From contig NZ_JAMSLS010000001.1 of the NCBI RefSeq assembly GCF_023806465.1, forward strand, positions 496,001 through 560,000: DNA of 64,000 nucleotides, in the 5' to 3' direction. Both the position numbers and the translations under genes were made by a program. Shown here piece after piece: positions 8,742-17,453 of this stretch. The stretch is from Thermomicrobium sp. CFH 73360 (GTDB lineage: Bacteria; Chloroflexota; Chloroflexia; Thermomicrobiales; Thermomicrobiaceae). Every line of letters begins with the position of its first letter. Position 1 is the first letter of the stretch. Below the pieces are notes generated by a model. That model was not told the DNA's origin. It ran no database searches and worked only from the letters and a program-made list of their open reading frames with translations.

Positions 8742-9065
8742 ATGGCCAAGCCTGTAACCGTGAGTGATGCGACATTCGATCGCGAAGTCGTCCAGTCGCC
8801 GGTTCCTGTCCTCGTCGACTTCTGGGCACCGTGGTGCGGCCCCTGCCGCATGATCGCCCCCATTCTCGAGGAGATTGCTGAAGAGAAGGCGGGGAAGCTC
8901 AAGGTTGCCAAGGTGAACGTCGACGAGAACATGCAGGTGGCAATGCAGCTGGGTATCAGCAGCATTCCCACGCTGATTCTCTATAAGGACGGCAAGCCGG
9001 TCGAGCGGATCATCGGCGCGATGCCCAAGCAGCGCCTGCTGCAGCAGATTGAAAAGCATCTGTGA
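8742..9065 (+). CDS. trxA: Thioredoxin
   Basis: This is a 107-residue cytoplasmic disulfide reductase with the active site WCGPC at residues 31-35 (FWAPWCGPCRMIAP). The cis-proline follows in SSIPTLILYKDGK, and the usual C-terminal helix ends IEKHL. Length and fold markers are standard for TrxA. It reduces ribonucleotide reductase, peroxiredoxins and other disulfides using thioredoxin reductase, which is not in this window. It is a stand-alone gene with its own promoter and a following hairpin terminator. Confidence 0.95.
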   Translation: MAKPVTVSDATFDREVVQSPVPVLVDFWAPWCGPCRMIAPILEEIAEEKAGKLKVAKVNVDENMQVAMQLGISSIPTLILYKDGKPVERIIGAMPKQRLLQQIEKHL

Positions 9066-9089
9066 GCAGCATGCCTTCTGCCTGAGCGC

Positions 9090-9127
9090 GAGCGGCCGGT
9101 CTCCTCCGGTCGCTCTATCGTTTTCTG
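9090..9127 (+). terminator. Rho-independent terminator of trxA
   Basis: A 10-bp stem with one G-T pair (9090-9099 with 9106-9115) closes a TCTCCT loop. It is followed a few bases later by a T-rich stretch (TTTTCTGTT from 9121). The stem reaches the stop codon of the convergent gene at 9115, so it may serve both strands. Confidence 0.65.
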
Positions 9128-10278
9128 TTCCAGTGCCGAAAAGCGAAGAGCGCAAGGCCAAATACTGAAACTACCACCACACCCAGCAGCCGTCGTGGCG
9201 CCTGGAGAAACGGGCTTGCGATACTTGCCAGGATTGCCGTTCGGCCATGCACGTACGGAGCGAGCGGAACGGCAACGATTGTTGTCCGGCGCCCATCGAC
9301 GGCCAGCGGCGGATACTCGTAGCAGTCACGAACCAAGTCGATGGTGACGACGGTCTCCGCGGCCCGATCAGGTAGGTTCGGGTCATACACCCAAACCTGC
9401 GCACGCTCAGCATCACGCTGGCAGAAGGCATAAGGAACGACGGTGTGCCCTTGACCGAGGAGTGCTTGGAGGACGTCCCGACGCCAGGGACGCGGGACAT
9501 TGAGATCAAAGCAGCGATCACTCCAACCATACGTCAGAAGGTCGCGGACAAACGCGTGGTACGCTCTCCGCGGACTCGGGAGCAAAAACCAGGGGAGTCC
9601 AGCCAAGAGAGCACGATCACTCAGTTGGCGGCCATGCAGGACAAGAACGACCTCACGCAGCGAGACCTCCCTACCGAGCCAACCCAGCGCCCGGGCGAGC
9701 GCGGTCCTGGAGAGACCGGTACAGAGTCCGCCCTGTATTCGCCCGTCCGGCAACCGTCGCAGTCCGACGACTTCCCGGTACAGTCCTCGGAAGAACCTCT
9801 GCGAGCCGAGTGCAAATCGGAAGGTCTTCCGAAAATGGACTGGGTCTGGCTCCACCTCACCGAGGTCATCGATGCGGTTTGCCCAGGGCAGGCGATCTCG
9901 ATGCGGATCAAAGCGGTTCCGGCCACAAAAGTCGACAGGAAGATCCCGAGTGAGGAGCGGGCACCTTCGATCCTGGCCTCGGGTGACAAGCTGGAGGTGA
10001 ACCGGAAATTCCGGCAGGCCAGCAGGGAACACCAACCAGGCAGTCGGTTCAGTGAGGGGTAGCACCCGCCAACCAGGCGGGAGACGAAGTTCCAGCCTGT
10101 CTTCGGCAATCACGTCTGACTGCGGACGCAGGCGGACGACGAAGCGATCCGGAATCCAGCGAAATCCGCCTCCCGCTTCGTTGGTATACCGCAGGCGAAC
10201 CAGCGGCTGATCATCCGCTGTGAAGAGCTCAATACTCAGCTCGTCTGCTCGTTGACCGTGACCGGCTGGGGACGCCAT
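9115..10278 (-). CDS. Membrane-anchored C39-like papain-fold protein
   Basis: The function of this 387-residue protein is unknown. The middle carries a candidate cysteine-protease constellation: Cys186 in GGLCTGLS, His278 in GQGHTVVPY and Asp299/Asn301 in VWVYDPN. This matches the order Cys, His, Asp/Asn of C39-like peptidases. The N-terminal ~110 residues look like a beta-rich domain. A single hydrophobic helix at about 365-381 is followed by RHWNRKR, which suggests a C-terminal tail anchor. No signal peptide is present, so the bulk may be cytoplasmic. The ATG at 10278 overlaps the 3' end of nrdR by 43 bp, implying cotranscription with the ftsZ-nrdR end of the dcw operon. Confidence 0.55.
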   Translation of the reverse strand: MASPAGHGQRADELSIELFTADDQPLVRLRYTNEAGGGFRWIPDRFVVRLRPQSDVIAEDRLELRLPPGWRVLPLTEPTAWLVFPAGLPEFPVHLQLVTRGQDRRCPLLTRDLPVDFCGRNRFDPHRDRLPWANRIDDLGEVEPDPVHFRKTFRFALGSQRFFRGLYREVVGLRRLPDGRIQGGLCTGLSRTALARALGWLGREVSLREVVLVLHGRQLSDRALLAGLPWFLLPSPRRAYHAFVRDLLTYGWSDRCFDLNVPRPWRRDVLQALLGQGHTVVPYAFCQRDAERAQVWVYDPNLPDRAAETVVTIDLVRDCYEYPPLAVDGRRTTIVAVPLAPYVHGRTAILASIASPFLQAPRRLLGVVVVSVFGLALFAFRHWNRKR

Positions 10279-10721
10279 CCAAGCGCTTCCATCTCCCGGC
10301 GAAGGTCTTCTAGATCGGCGAACCGACGGTAGACCGACGCGAAGCGGATGTATGCGACCTCGTCGAGTTGCTTGAGCTCCCGGAGCACGATCTCGCCGAT
10401 CAGGGTGCTCGGCACCTCGCTCGTGCCGAGGCTGTGCAGCTCCCGCTCAACGGTCGCCACAATACGATCGATCTCGTCCGGCGAGACCGGTCGCTTCTTC
10501 AGTGCCAGGCGCAGTCCCTCTCGGAGCTTCGCCACATCGAACGGCTCACGGCGTCCGTCCCGCTTGACCACCATCAACCAGAGCGGCTCCACGCGTTCAT
10601 ATGTCGTGAAACGTCGACCGCAAGCAACACATTCGCGACGCCGCCGAATACTCTCGCCACCATTGAGTTCACGCGAGTCGATGACTCGCGCATCGCGAGC
10701 TCCACAATACGGGCACTTCAC
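10236..10721 (-). CDS. nrdR: Transcriptional repressor NrdR
   Basis: NrdR represses ribonucleotide reductase genes by binding NrdR boxes when its ATP-cone holds dATP. The 161-residue product begins with a four-cysteine zinc ribbon: CPYC at the start, then CVACGRRFTTYER. The ATP-cone follows from about residue 48 (LMVVKRDGRREPFDVAKL). Length is typical (~150-160). GTG at 10721 was chosen because the zinc ribbon starts at residue 3; the longer open frame has no homology. It lies 19 bp after ftsZ. No nrd structural gene is in the window. Confidence 0.94.
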   Translation of the reverse strand: MKCPYCGARDARVIDSRELNGGESIRRRRECVACGRRFTTYERVEPLWLMVVKRDGRREPFDVAKLREGLRLALKKRPVSPDEIDRIVATVERELHSLGTSEVPSTLIGEIVLRELKQLDEVAYIRFASVYRRFADLEDLRREMEALGWRPQPVTVNEQTS

Positions 10722-10740
10722 GGTCGCTCGGCCTTCACCT

Positions 10741-11853
10741 TCAGCGCTCACGCAGGAAGCGGAGGATGGACGGCTCCGCCCACTCATCGTCTGGCAAGAT
10801 CGGCGTCCGCGGCGGAGCGCTCGTGCGCGTCGTCGGTTCCGGGCGGAAACGCCGTTCTGGTGCGCGCGGTCGCCGCTGGGCACCGGCACCGGTGAACCCA
10901 GCTGCGATGAGTGTGATGGTTACGTCCCGCCCCATCGCCTCGTCGGGCTCGGTTGTTCCAAAGATAATCTCGGCCTCTTCGTCGACCATCGAGCGAATGA
11001 GTTCGGCTGCCTCGTTGACCTCGGCCATCGACAGGTCAGGTCCACCAGCGATGTTGTAGAGGACGCGCGTTGCACCCTCGATACTCATTTCGAGCAAGGG
11101 ACTTTCGACAGCAGCACGGGCTGCATCGACGCAGCGATTCTCGCCGGTCCCGCGGCCGATCGCCATCAGAGCCGAGCCAGCATCCCGCAGGATCGTCTTC
11201 ACATCGGCAAAGTCCAAGTTGATCAACCCTGGCCGGGTGATTAGGTCGGAGATCCCTTGAATCCCCTGCCGCAAGACGTCGTCTGCGATCCGGAACGCCT
11301 CAGAAAACGGCGTTTTGGGATCGACCATTGCAACAAGTCGCTGGTTGGGAATCGTGATCAACGCATCGACATGCTCCTTAAGCACGGCGATTCCCTCGTC
11401 CGCGATGCGGCGCCGTTTTGCTCCCTCAAAGTCAAAAGGCCGTGTTACAACGCCAACGGTCAGGGCGCCTGCTTCGCGCGCCAAACGTGCGATCACCGGA
11501 GACGCGCCGGTCCCAGTGCCACCTCCCATCCCCGCGGCGATAAAGACCATATCCGCCCCGCGGACAAGTTCGGCGAGCATATCGGCGCTTTCTTCAGCAG
11601 CACGCTCGCCAATTTCCGGACGCCCTCCAGCGCCCAGCCCCTTGGTCAACTTGTCACCAATCCGAACCGTGACCGGAGCGAGCGACTTGAGCAACGCCTG
11701 TGCGTCAGTGTTGACCGCGATGAATTCGACTCCTTGGACACCAGCCTCGATCATCCGGTTGACCGCATTACCACCGCCGCCACCAACGCCGATCACCTTG
11801 ATGCGTGCGAAGGAGTGAATCAACTCGTCCTCATGGTTGTCGAACATTGTCAT
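10741..11853 (-). CDS. ftsZ: Cell division protein FtsZ
   Basis: FtsZ is the tubulin-like GTPase that forms the division ring. The 370-residue product has [13 protein letters not shown] near the N-terminus and the tubulin signature GGGTGTG at 110-116. The catalytic T7-loop region reads [12 protein letters not shown] variable proline/arginine-rich linker leads to a C-terminal conserved tail ([11 protein letters not shown]) that would bind membrane tethers. The ATG at 11853 has GGAGGG 8 bases upstream; the GTG at 11862 overlaps that Shine-Dalgarno and is less likely. The usual tether gene ftsA is absent between ftsQ and ftsZ; 160 bp separate the two. Confidence 0.96.
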   Translation of the reverse strand: MTMFDNHEDELIHSFARIKVIGVGGGGGNAVNRMIEAGVQGVEFIAVNTDAQALLKSLAPVTVRIGDKLTKGLGAGGRPEIGERAAEESADMLAELVRGADMVFIAAGMGGGTGTGASPVIARLAREAGALTVGVVTRPFDFEGAKRRRIADEGIAVLKEHVDALITIPNQRLVAMVDPKTPFSEAFRIADDVLRQGIQGISDLITRPGLINLDFADVKTILRDAGSALMAIGRGTGENRCVDAARAAVESPLLEMSIEGATRVLYNIAGGPDLSMAEVNEAAELIRSMVDEEAEIIFGTTEPDEAMGRDVTITLIAAGFTGAGAQRRPRAPERRFRPEPTTRTSAPPRTPILPDDEWAEPSILRFLRER

Positions 11854-12013
11854 CGCCCTCACCCTCCTGCAGTCCCGCGTTGCCCCTCCGTCCGGTTCGC
11901 TCTCGCAGCGTGGGTCGAATGCACCCGCCCCCCGCCCGCCGCAGCGGGCAGCAGGAGGCTCGCTCGCTGTACCCGTCGTCGAGAGTCGAGTGTAGCATAC
12001 CCACCCTTATGCT

Positions 12014-12754
12014 TCACGACCCCACCCGCCAGAGCACCGGACGATCCGGGTCTCGAAGATCAAGATGGAGCCAGGACGTTCCCTGTGCCTCCAAGGCATT
12101 GAGGACGGCAAGCTGGTCGGCCAGCCGCTCGGCATCGCCAAGAATGATTCGCTCTCCACCAGCGAAGACGAGGATGAGTCCCTCGGCCGGTCGATACTCG
12201 AGTCCCGCCAGCCGATCAGCGTACCGCTTGACCAGCTCGGGCACTGCCCGAGCCACCGTGCCCGGAACGCGCCCGCCTGGCTGCAGTGTGAGACCACCGC
12301 TCACGCGCACGTGTGGTAAATCAGTGGCCTCTCCGTTTCCGATAACCCGCCCTTCACTGTCAATCAGCCAGTTCCCTTGCTCGGTCATCCAGACGCTCGT
12401 CGGTTGCCTTTCCACTACTTCAATCACCACAGTGTCCGGGTAGATAGAGCGAACTGTGGCCGCAGCAATCGCTGGGTGCATGACCAACCGCTCCGCGACC
12501 TCCTGGGTATCGATACGAAAGACCGACTGCCCCAGGACACCGCTCTCCCGCACCACCGCGTCGGCGAAGGCGAGCCGATTTCCCTGCACGATCACGGTGC
12601 GCACGCGATACTGTTCGCCCTCGAGGAACCCAACAAGCAGCACTAAACCGCCGACCAAGAGCAGCAGTGCAAGAAGTCTCCCTGTCAGGACGCCGCCGAC
12701 GAGCGCACGCCGCACACGGCGGCGCCGCCCTGAAGCTGGAGGAGTTTTCGTCAC
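12014..12754 (-). CDS. ftsQ: Cell division protein FtsQ (POTRA domain)
   Basis: This bitopic divisome protein links early and late division proteins. After a short arginine-rich cytoplasmic tail comes a hydrophobic helix (LLALLLLVGGLVLLVGFLEG), then a POTRA domain opening YRVRTVIVQGNRLAF and a beta domain containing VVIEVVERQPTSVWM. The start is uncertain. GTG at 12754 overlaps the ddl stop as GTGA and gives 246 residues with a normal cytoplasmic tail. GTG at 12832 or ATG at 12850 would overlap ddl by 80-100 bp; the GGGAGG before them encodes conserved ddl residues. The gene sits between ddl and ftsZ, as in many dcw clusters. Confidence 0.85.
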   Translation of the reverse strand: MTKTPPASGRRRRVRRALVGGVLTGRLLALLLLVGGLVLLVGFLEGEQYRVRTVIVQGNRLAFADAVVRESGVLGQSVFRIDTQEVAERLVMHPAIAAATVRSIYPDTVVIEVVERQPTSVWMTEQGNWLIDSEGRVIGNGEATDLPHVRVSGGLTLQPGGRVPGTVARAVPELVKRYADRLAGLEYRPAEGLILVFAGGERIILGDAERLADQLAVLNALEAQGTSWLHLDLRDPDRPVLWRVGS

Positions 12755-13848
12755 CTCGATCGCCGTCGCCGTTGCTCCTGGTGGCGCTCCAGCGCGAGTT
12801 CGATCAGACGCGTGATCAGATCGCGAAAGCACAACCCAGAGGCCTCCCAAAGCTTGGGATACATCGAGATCGCGGTGAATCCGGGGATGGTGTTCACCTC
12901 GTTGACGAGGATCCGACCAGTTGACCGCTCGAGAAAGAAGTCGACCCGTGCCATACCTGCGCCGTCGATGACCCGAAACGCTTCGATCGCCATGCGGCGC
13001 ACCGTCTCGGCCTGCTCTTCGCTGATCGGTGCCGGAATTAGTAGCTGTGAGTTCGAGTCGATGTACTTCGCTTCGTAGTCGTAGAATTCCCGACTCGGCA
13101 CAATCTCTCCAACGATGGATGCAACCGGCTCGTCGTTTCCCAGAACGCTCACCTCGAGTTCTCGAGCATCGATCGCCTCCTCAACCACAATGCGTCGGTC
13201 GTACCGCGCAGCGAGTTCCACCGCCTTCACCAACTCCGCACGCCCACGCGCTTTGCTCACCCCGACGCTAGAACCAAGGTTCGCCGGCTTGACGAAGCAG
13301 GGATAGCCGAGTTCACGCTCGATCTGGCCGATCAGGTCATCTTGCCGACAGTGCCACTCGTGGTGTGTGAAAGCAAGCCAGCGCGCCTGATCGAGGCCAA
13401 CACTCGCGAACAGTCGCTTGGCGGTCGGCTTATCCATGGCGACCGCCGAGGCAAGGACACCACAACCAACGTACGGCACTCCGGCAAGCTCCAGCAACCC
13501 CTGAATCGTCCCATCTTCGCCATACGGCCCGTGCAACACGGGAAAGACCACATCGACGCTTCCCGCCAAAATCGGCTCGGGAATCAGAAGCCGCTGTGGA
13601 GCCCCCTGCTTGAGATCCGCTGCCGCTTCGGTCAGCTCTGGTTCCAGTGGGAGCCGACTCCGGGCAGCCAATTCTTTCAGTGGATCTCCACCAATGAGCC
13701 AGTGGCCGTCCCGTGTTATGCCGATCGGGATGGCAGCGAACCGCTCACGATCGATGTGCCGCAAGATTGCTTGGGCCGAACGAAGCGAGACGTCGTGCTC
13801 ACCCGATTGCCCGCCGAAGACGACTGCGACCCGGATTTTCCCCGTCAT
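12751..13848 (-). CDS. ddl: D-alanine--D-alanine ligase
   Basis: Ddl makes the D-Ala-D-Ala dipeptide that MurF adds to the UDP-MurNAc peptide. The 365-residue ATP-grasp enzyme shows VVFGGQSGEHDVSLRS at the N-terminus and HGPYGEDGTIQG. ATP-grasp motifs are FVKPANLGSSVGVSKA and the metal site NEVNTIPGFT. The YDYEAKY segment is typical of the D-Ala ligase omega loop region. The start ATG at 13848 overlaps the murB stop (ATGA); the open frame upstream of it lies inside murB and has no homology. Confidence 0.95.
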   Translation of the reverse strand: MTGKIRVAVVFGGQSGEHDVSLRSAQAILRHIDRERFAAIPIGITRDGHWLIGGDPLKELAARSRLPLEPELTEAAADLKQGAPQRLLIPEPILAGSVDVVFPVLHGPYGEDGTIQGLLELAGVPYVGCGVLASAVAMDKPTAKRLFASVGLDQARWLAFTHHEWHCRQDDLIGQIERELGYPCFVKPANLGSSVGVSKARGRAELVKAVELAARYDRRIVVEEAIDARELEVSVLGNDEPVASIVGEIVPSREFYDYEAKYIDSNSQLLIPAPISEEQAETVRRMAIEAFRVIDGAGMARVDFFLERSTGRILVNEVNTIPGFTAISMYPKLWEASGLCFRDLITRLIELALERHQEQRRRRSR

Positions 13849-14804
13849 CCTTTGGGCTCCCCGATGACTTCGATCTCCGGCTCCAGCACGATGCCAAACC
13901 GCTCCGCCACGCGCCGCCGCACCTCTTCGAGAAGCGTTAACGCCTCCTCGGCCGTTGCCCCACCAAGGTTCAGGAAGAAGTTCGCGTGCCGCTCTGAGAC
14001 ACGCATTCGCCCGACCTGGAATCCTTTCAGTCCTGCCTGCTCGATGAGATACCCGGCGAAGGTACCGGGAGGATTCTTGAAAACGGACCCAGCACACGGC
14101 CCGGTCGGTTGATGTTCCCGGCGCCAGCGGGCATTTGCCTCCGCAATAGCCCGGAGTTTGGCCGGATCGCCTGGTTGCAGGCGCAATCGGGCCTGGAGCA
14201 CGACGTACCCTCGCGGTTGCGGGAGCGCCTTGAGGCTTGTCAGCCGATACTGTGGAGCGAGCTGCTCCCGCGTCCAGCGGACAAGGGTGCGTCTGCGCAG
14301 ATCATAGAGTTCAACATCCACCAGGGCGCTCCCAACATCTCCACCGTGCGCACCGGCATTGTTCACAACGGCTCCACCGAGAACGCCTGGCAGGCCTGCT
14401 GCCCATTCCATCCCGGCAAGGCCGAGCTCGCTGGTCCGGTGCCCAATCCAGGAGAGGGGAGCCGTGGCGGGGAATGCCATGAGAATCGCTCCGTCCTCGC
14501 ACTCAAACGGCAATACATCCTGCTGCTCTCCACCCCCCGTCCGGAAGGCGACGACAAGCCCTCGGATCCCGCCGTCGCACACGAGGAGATTGCTCCCGCC
14601 ACCGATCACCGTAACCGGTAACCCTTCACGCTCCCCCCAAGCGAGCGCTAGCTCGAGCGTCTCCCGATCACTCGCTCGCACGAGGAAGTCCGCTGGACCG
14701 CCGATCCGGAACGTGGTGTATCGCCCCAGCGGCTCAGATTCGAGCACACGCAACGGTCGGCCCTCAACCGTCACCACGGTCGCCCGCTCAACGCGCGCTG
14801 GCAT
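13845..14804 (-). CDS. murB: UDP-N-acetylenolpyruvoylglucosamine reductase
   Basis: MurB is the FAD enzyme that reduces enolpyruvyl-UDP-GlcNAc to UDP-MurNAc with NADPH. The 319-residue protein has the FAD site [12 protein letters not shown], then [19 protein letters not shown]. The catalytic serine lies in [10 protein letters not shown], followed by [12 protein letters not shown] and the catalytic glutamate region [11 protein letters not shown]. The VSE(K/R)HANF form indicates a type II MurB. ATG at 14804 has GGGAGGGTGA just upstream and overlaps the murC 3' end by 17 bp. Confidence 0.95.
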   Translation of the reverse strand: MPARVERATVVTVEGRPLRVLESEPLGRYTTFRIGGPADFLVRASDRETLELALAWGEREGLPVTVIGGGSNLLVCDGGIRGLVVAFRTGGGEQQDVLPFECEDGAILMAFPATAPLSWIGHRTSELGLAGMEWAAGLPGVLGGAVVNNAGAHGGDVGSALVDVELYDLRRRTLVRWTREQLAPQYRLTSLKALPQPRGYVVLQARLRLQPGDPAKLRAIAEANARWRREHQPTGPCAGSVFKNPPGTFAGYLIEQAGLKGFQVGRMRVSERHANFFLNLGGATAEEALTLLEEVRRRVAERFGIVLEPEIEVIGEPKG

Positions 14805-16176
14805 CGCGCTCACCCTCCCGCAACGCGACCGCGGCCTTCCAAATGTCTCCCGCGCCGAGCACAAGCACGACATCGCCATCCTGCATCGCCGCACGCACCG
14901 TCGCCGCTGCAGCATCCGGATTAGGCACCGCAATTGCCGGGACACGCTGGATCCGCTGTGCCAGTGCAACCCCGTTCACACCAGGAAGTGGGAGCTCGCG
15001 CGCGGGGTAGACGTCGGTCACCACGACGATATCGGCTTGTTCGAGCGCGTGCGCGAACTGGTCAAGGAAGAGTTGTGTCCGACTATAGGTGTGCGGTTGA
15101 AAGACGACCCAGAGTCGCGCCTCAGGGTACCGTTCCCGTGCTGCGGCGATCGTTGCCGCTACCTCTCGCGGGTGATGGGCGTAATCAAGGATCACCGGTA
15201 CCCCCTCAACCACACCGCATTCCTCGAAGCGCCGGCCGACTCCGCTGAAGCAGCGAAGCGCCTGGAGCACCACCAGCACCGGCACACCAGCCGCGGCCCC
15301 TGCGGCGACGGCGGCTGCAGCATTGATCCGATTGTGCCAGCCTGGCACCGCGAGAGCGAGCGGTTGGTTGGTCCCATCCGGACTCCGCAGTGATCCGTCC
15401 GGCAGCACGCGGTACTGCGCATCAGCAGCCGTGCCAAACGTGAAAACCCGCCGGCCAGCAGCCGAGAGTTCACTGGCGAATACCCTCGTCACCGGGTCGT
15501 CTGCTGAAAGCACCGCCACCCCATCCGGACGCAGTCGCTCCAGGAAACGTCGGAAGGCACGCACAACACTACCGTGACTCGGGAAGAGATCAGGGTGGTC
15601 GTGATCGACGTTCAGCACAACAGCGATGTATGGCTCGAAGGCAAGGAAGCTGTAATCGTACTCGTCTGCTTCAACGACGAAGAACTGTCCTCGACTCGGC
15701 TGAGCACTCGTACCCCCGAGATCACGAACCGTTGCCCCGATCGCGAATCCCGGCCTGAGTCCCGCGACCTCGAGCGCGAGCGCAATCATCCCACTGGTCG
15801 TACTTTTGCCGTGCGTTCCTGCGACTGCGATCGTCAGGTAGTCAGCGGTGAGCCAACCCAGCAGCGCTGCCCGTTTGACGATCGGTCGATGCCGGATCGC
15901 GAAGGCAGTGACTTCCGGGTGAGCGACCCGGACTGCGCTCGTTACAACCAGAAGGTCCGTGTCTTCCGCGTGCTCGGGGTTATGCCCAATGGTGACCGCG
16001 ATACCGCGCTGAGCGAGGTGTTCCAAGACCGGGCTCGAAACTGCATCACATCCGGAGACACGGTAGCCTTCCGCGGCCAAGAGCTCGGCGAGTCCGCTCA
16101 TGCCGCTGCCTCCGATACCAAGAAAGTGCACCCGAGCCCCAGCGGTCAGCCAGTCGAGGTGACGCGGCCACCTCAT
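14788..16176 (-). CDS. murC: UDP-N-acetylmuramate--L-alanine ligase
   Basis: MurC adds the first stem-peptide residue to UDP-MurNAc using ATP. The 462 residues have the UDP-binding loop [17 protein letters not shown], the ATP loop [24 protein letters not shown] and the domain-3 segment [12 protein letters not shown]. Length and motifs fit MurC rather than MurD, MurE or MurF. ATG at 16176 overlaps the ftsW stop (ATGA). The murG gene, which usually lies between ftsW and murC, is absent. Confidence 0.96.
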   Translation of the reverse strand: MRWPRHLDWLTAGARVHFLGIGGSGMSGLAELLAAEGYRVSGCDAVSSPVLEHLAQRGIAVTIGHNPEHAEDTDLLVVTSAVRVAHPEVTAFAIRHRPIVKRAALLGWLTADYLTIAVAGTHGKSTTSGMIALALEVAGLRPGFAIGATVRDLGGTSAQPSRGQFFVVEADEYDYSFLAFEPYIAVVLNVDHDHPDLFPSHGSVVRAFRRFLERLRPDGVAVLSADDPVTRVFASELSAAGRRVFTFGTAADAQYRVLPDGSLRSPDGTNQPLALAVPGWHNRINAAAAVAAGAAAGVPVLVVLQALRCFSGVGRRFEECGVVEGVPVILDYAHHPREVAATIAAARERYPEARLWVVFQPHTYSRTQLFLDQFAHALEQADIVVVTDVYPARELPLPGVNGVALAQRIQRVPAIAVPNPDAAAATVRAAMQDGDVVLVLGAGDIWKAAVALREGERDASAR

Positions 16177-17453
16177 CGCGTGCGTCCTCCTCGCGGAGCG
16201 GCTCGACGTCGAGCATTCCGGCCGAAGCTGCGCAGCATCGGCGCAAGTGCCAGATGCCGTGCCCGGTGTTCCGGTACCGACCTTGAGACCACTGGCTCAG
16301 CACCACGGGGCACTGTTGCCCGCGAGATACTCAGCAAGATACCCGTCGCTGCCAGCGAAGTGACTAGCGCCGATCCGCCATAACTAATGAACGGCAAGGG
16401 GATGCCAGTAAACGGAAGCGTCGAGGTAATTCCGCCGACGTTGATCAACGCTTGGCCGACGATCCAGCTGGTAATCCCGACCGCAAGGAAACCACCGAAG
16501 CGATCGGGAGCACGCCGGGCGATACTCAGTCCACGCCACGCGAAGACAAGGAAGAGGAGAAGCATCACGGCACAGCCGACAGCACCGAGCTCCTCGCCGA
16601 TGACCGCAAAAATCGCGTCATTGTGTGCGTGGGGGAGCCACTGGAACTTTTGCCGCCCTGCACCAAGGCCGACTCCGAACCATCCGCCCCCACCAAAGGC
16701 CAAGCGTGCCTGTGCGATTTGCCAGCCAAGCGTGCGCAAGAGCCCGTTCGGGTCGAAGAGTTCTTGGTCGGAGCTCAATAAGACTTGAATACGCTCGCGT
16801 CGGTACGAGGCACCAAGTGCCATGACCAGGGCAGCGGCCAATCCGCTTGCACCCAGCACGGCAAAATGCGAGAGCGCTGCGCCAGCAGTGAAGAACATCG
16901 CGAACCCGATCAGGACAAGCACCATTGATGTACCGAGATCCGGCTGGAGCATCGTAAGGCCGACGAGCGCTCCGAGCAGCACGACAAACGGCACCACACC
17001 ATGGCCAAATTGGCGAATGCGATCACCTTTCCCAGCAAGCCAGCTTGCAAGGTACAGGACAAGCGCCAACTTTGCCAGCTCCGATGGCTGGAAGGAGAGC
17101 GGGCCGAGATCGATCCACCGCTGGGCTCCCAGTCGCGTCTCACCGATCCCGGGGAGCAGAACAATTGTCAAGAGGGCAATCGTGGCCACCAGGGCTGGTA
17201 CCGCCAGACGCCGCCAGATCCGGTAGTCAAAGGCTGTGGTCACCACGGCCGCGAGCGATCCCAATCCTAACCAGACGGCGTGGCGCACCGCGTAGCTGCT
17301 GTCACTCCCGACACTGGCGCTGAACACCATGACCAACCCGAATGTATTGAGCGCAAGAATCGTAAGTAACAGTGCGAGGTCTGGTTCGTGGAGGACACGC
17401 CGCTCCCCCGGAGGAGTCAGGAGTCGAGCAAACGCACGGACCAGACGCCTCAT
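16173..17453 (-). CDS. ftsW: SEDS peptidoglycan glycosyltransferase FtsW
   Basis: FtsW is a polytopic SEDS polymerase that extends septal glycan strands from lipid II with its partner FtsI. The 426 residues carry about ten hydrophobic helices and family motifs: FQPSELAKLALVLYLASW, MLQPDLGTSMV, HNDAIFAVIGEELG and LPFISYGGSALV. The C-terminal tail is long and arginine-rich (about 50 residues, cytoplasmic). Context inside the dcw cluster favours FtsW over RodA. ATG at 17453 overlaps the murD stop. Confidence 0.93.
   Translation of the reverse strand: MRRLVRAFARLLTPPGERRVLHEPDLALLLTILALNTFGLVMVFSASVGSDSSYAVRHAVWLGLGSLAAVVTTAFDYRIWRRLAVPALVATIALLTIVLLPGIGETRLGAQRWIDLGPLSFQPSELAKLALVLYLASWLAGKGDRIRQFGHGVVPFVVLLGALVGLTMLQPDLGTSMVLVLIGFAMFFTAGAALSHFAVLGASGLAAALVMALGASYRRERIQVLLSSDQELFDPNGLLRTLGWQIAQARLAFGGGGWFGVGLGAGRQKFQWLPHAHNDAIFAVIGEELGAVGCAVMLLLFLVFAWRGLSIARRAPDRFGGFLAVGITSWIVGQALINVGGITSTLPFTGIPLPFISYGGSALVTSLAATGILLSISRATVPRGAEPVVSRSVPEHRARHLALAPMLRSFGRNARRRAAPRGGRTR

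Noticed and set aside
7422-9161. A 579-codon open frame extending the second glycosyltransferase upstream
   Set aside because: The extra N-terminal part crosses trxA and its promoter on the other strand and has no glycosyltransferase homology; the protein begins at the ATG at 8600.
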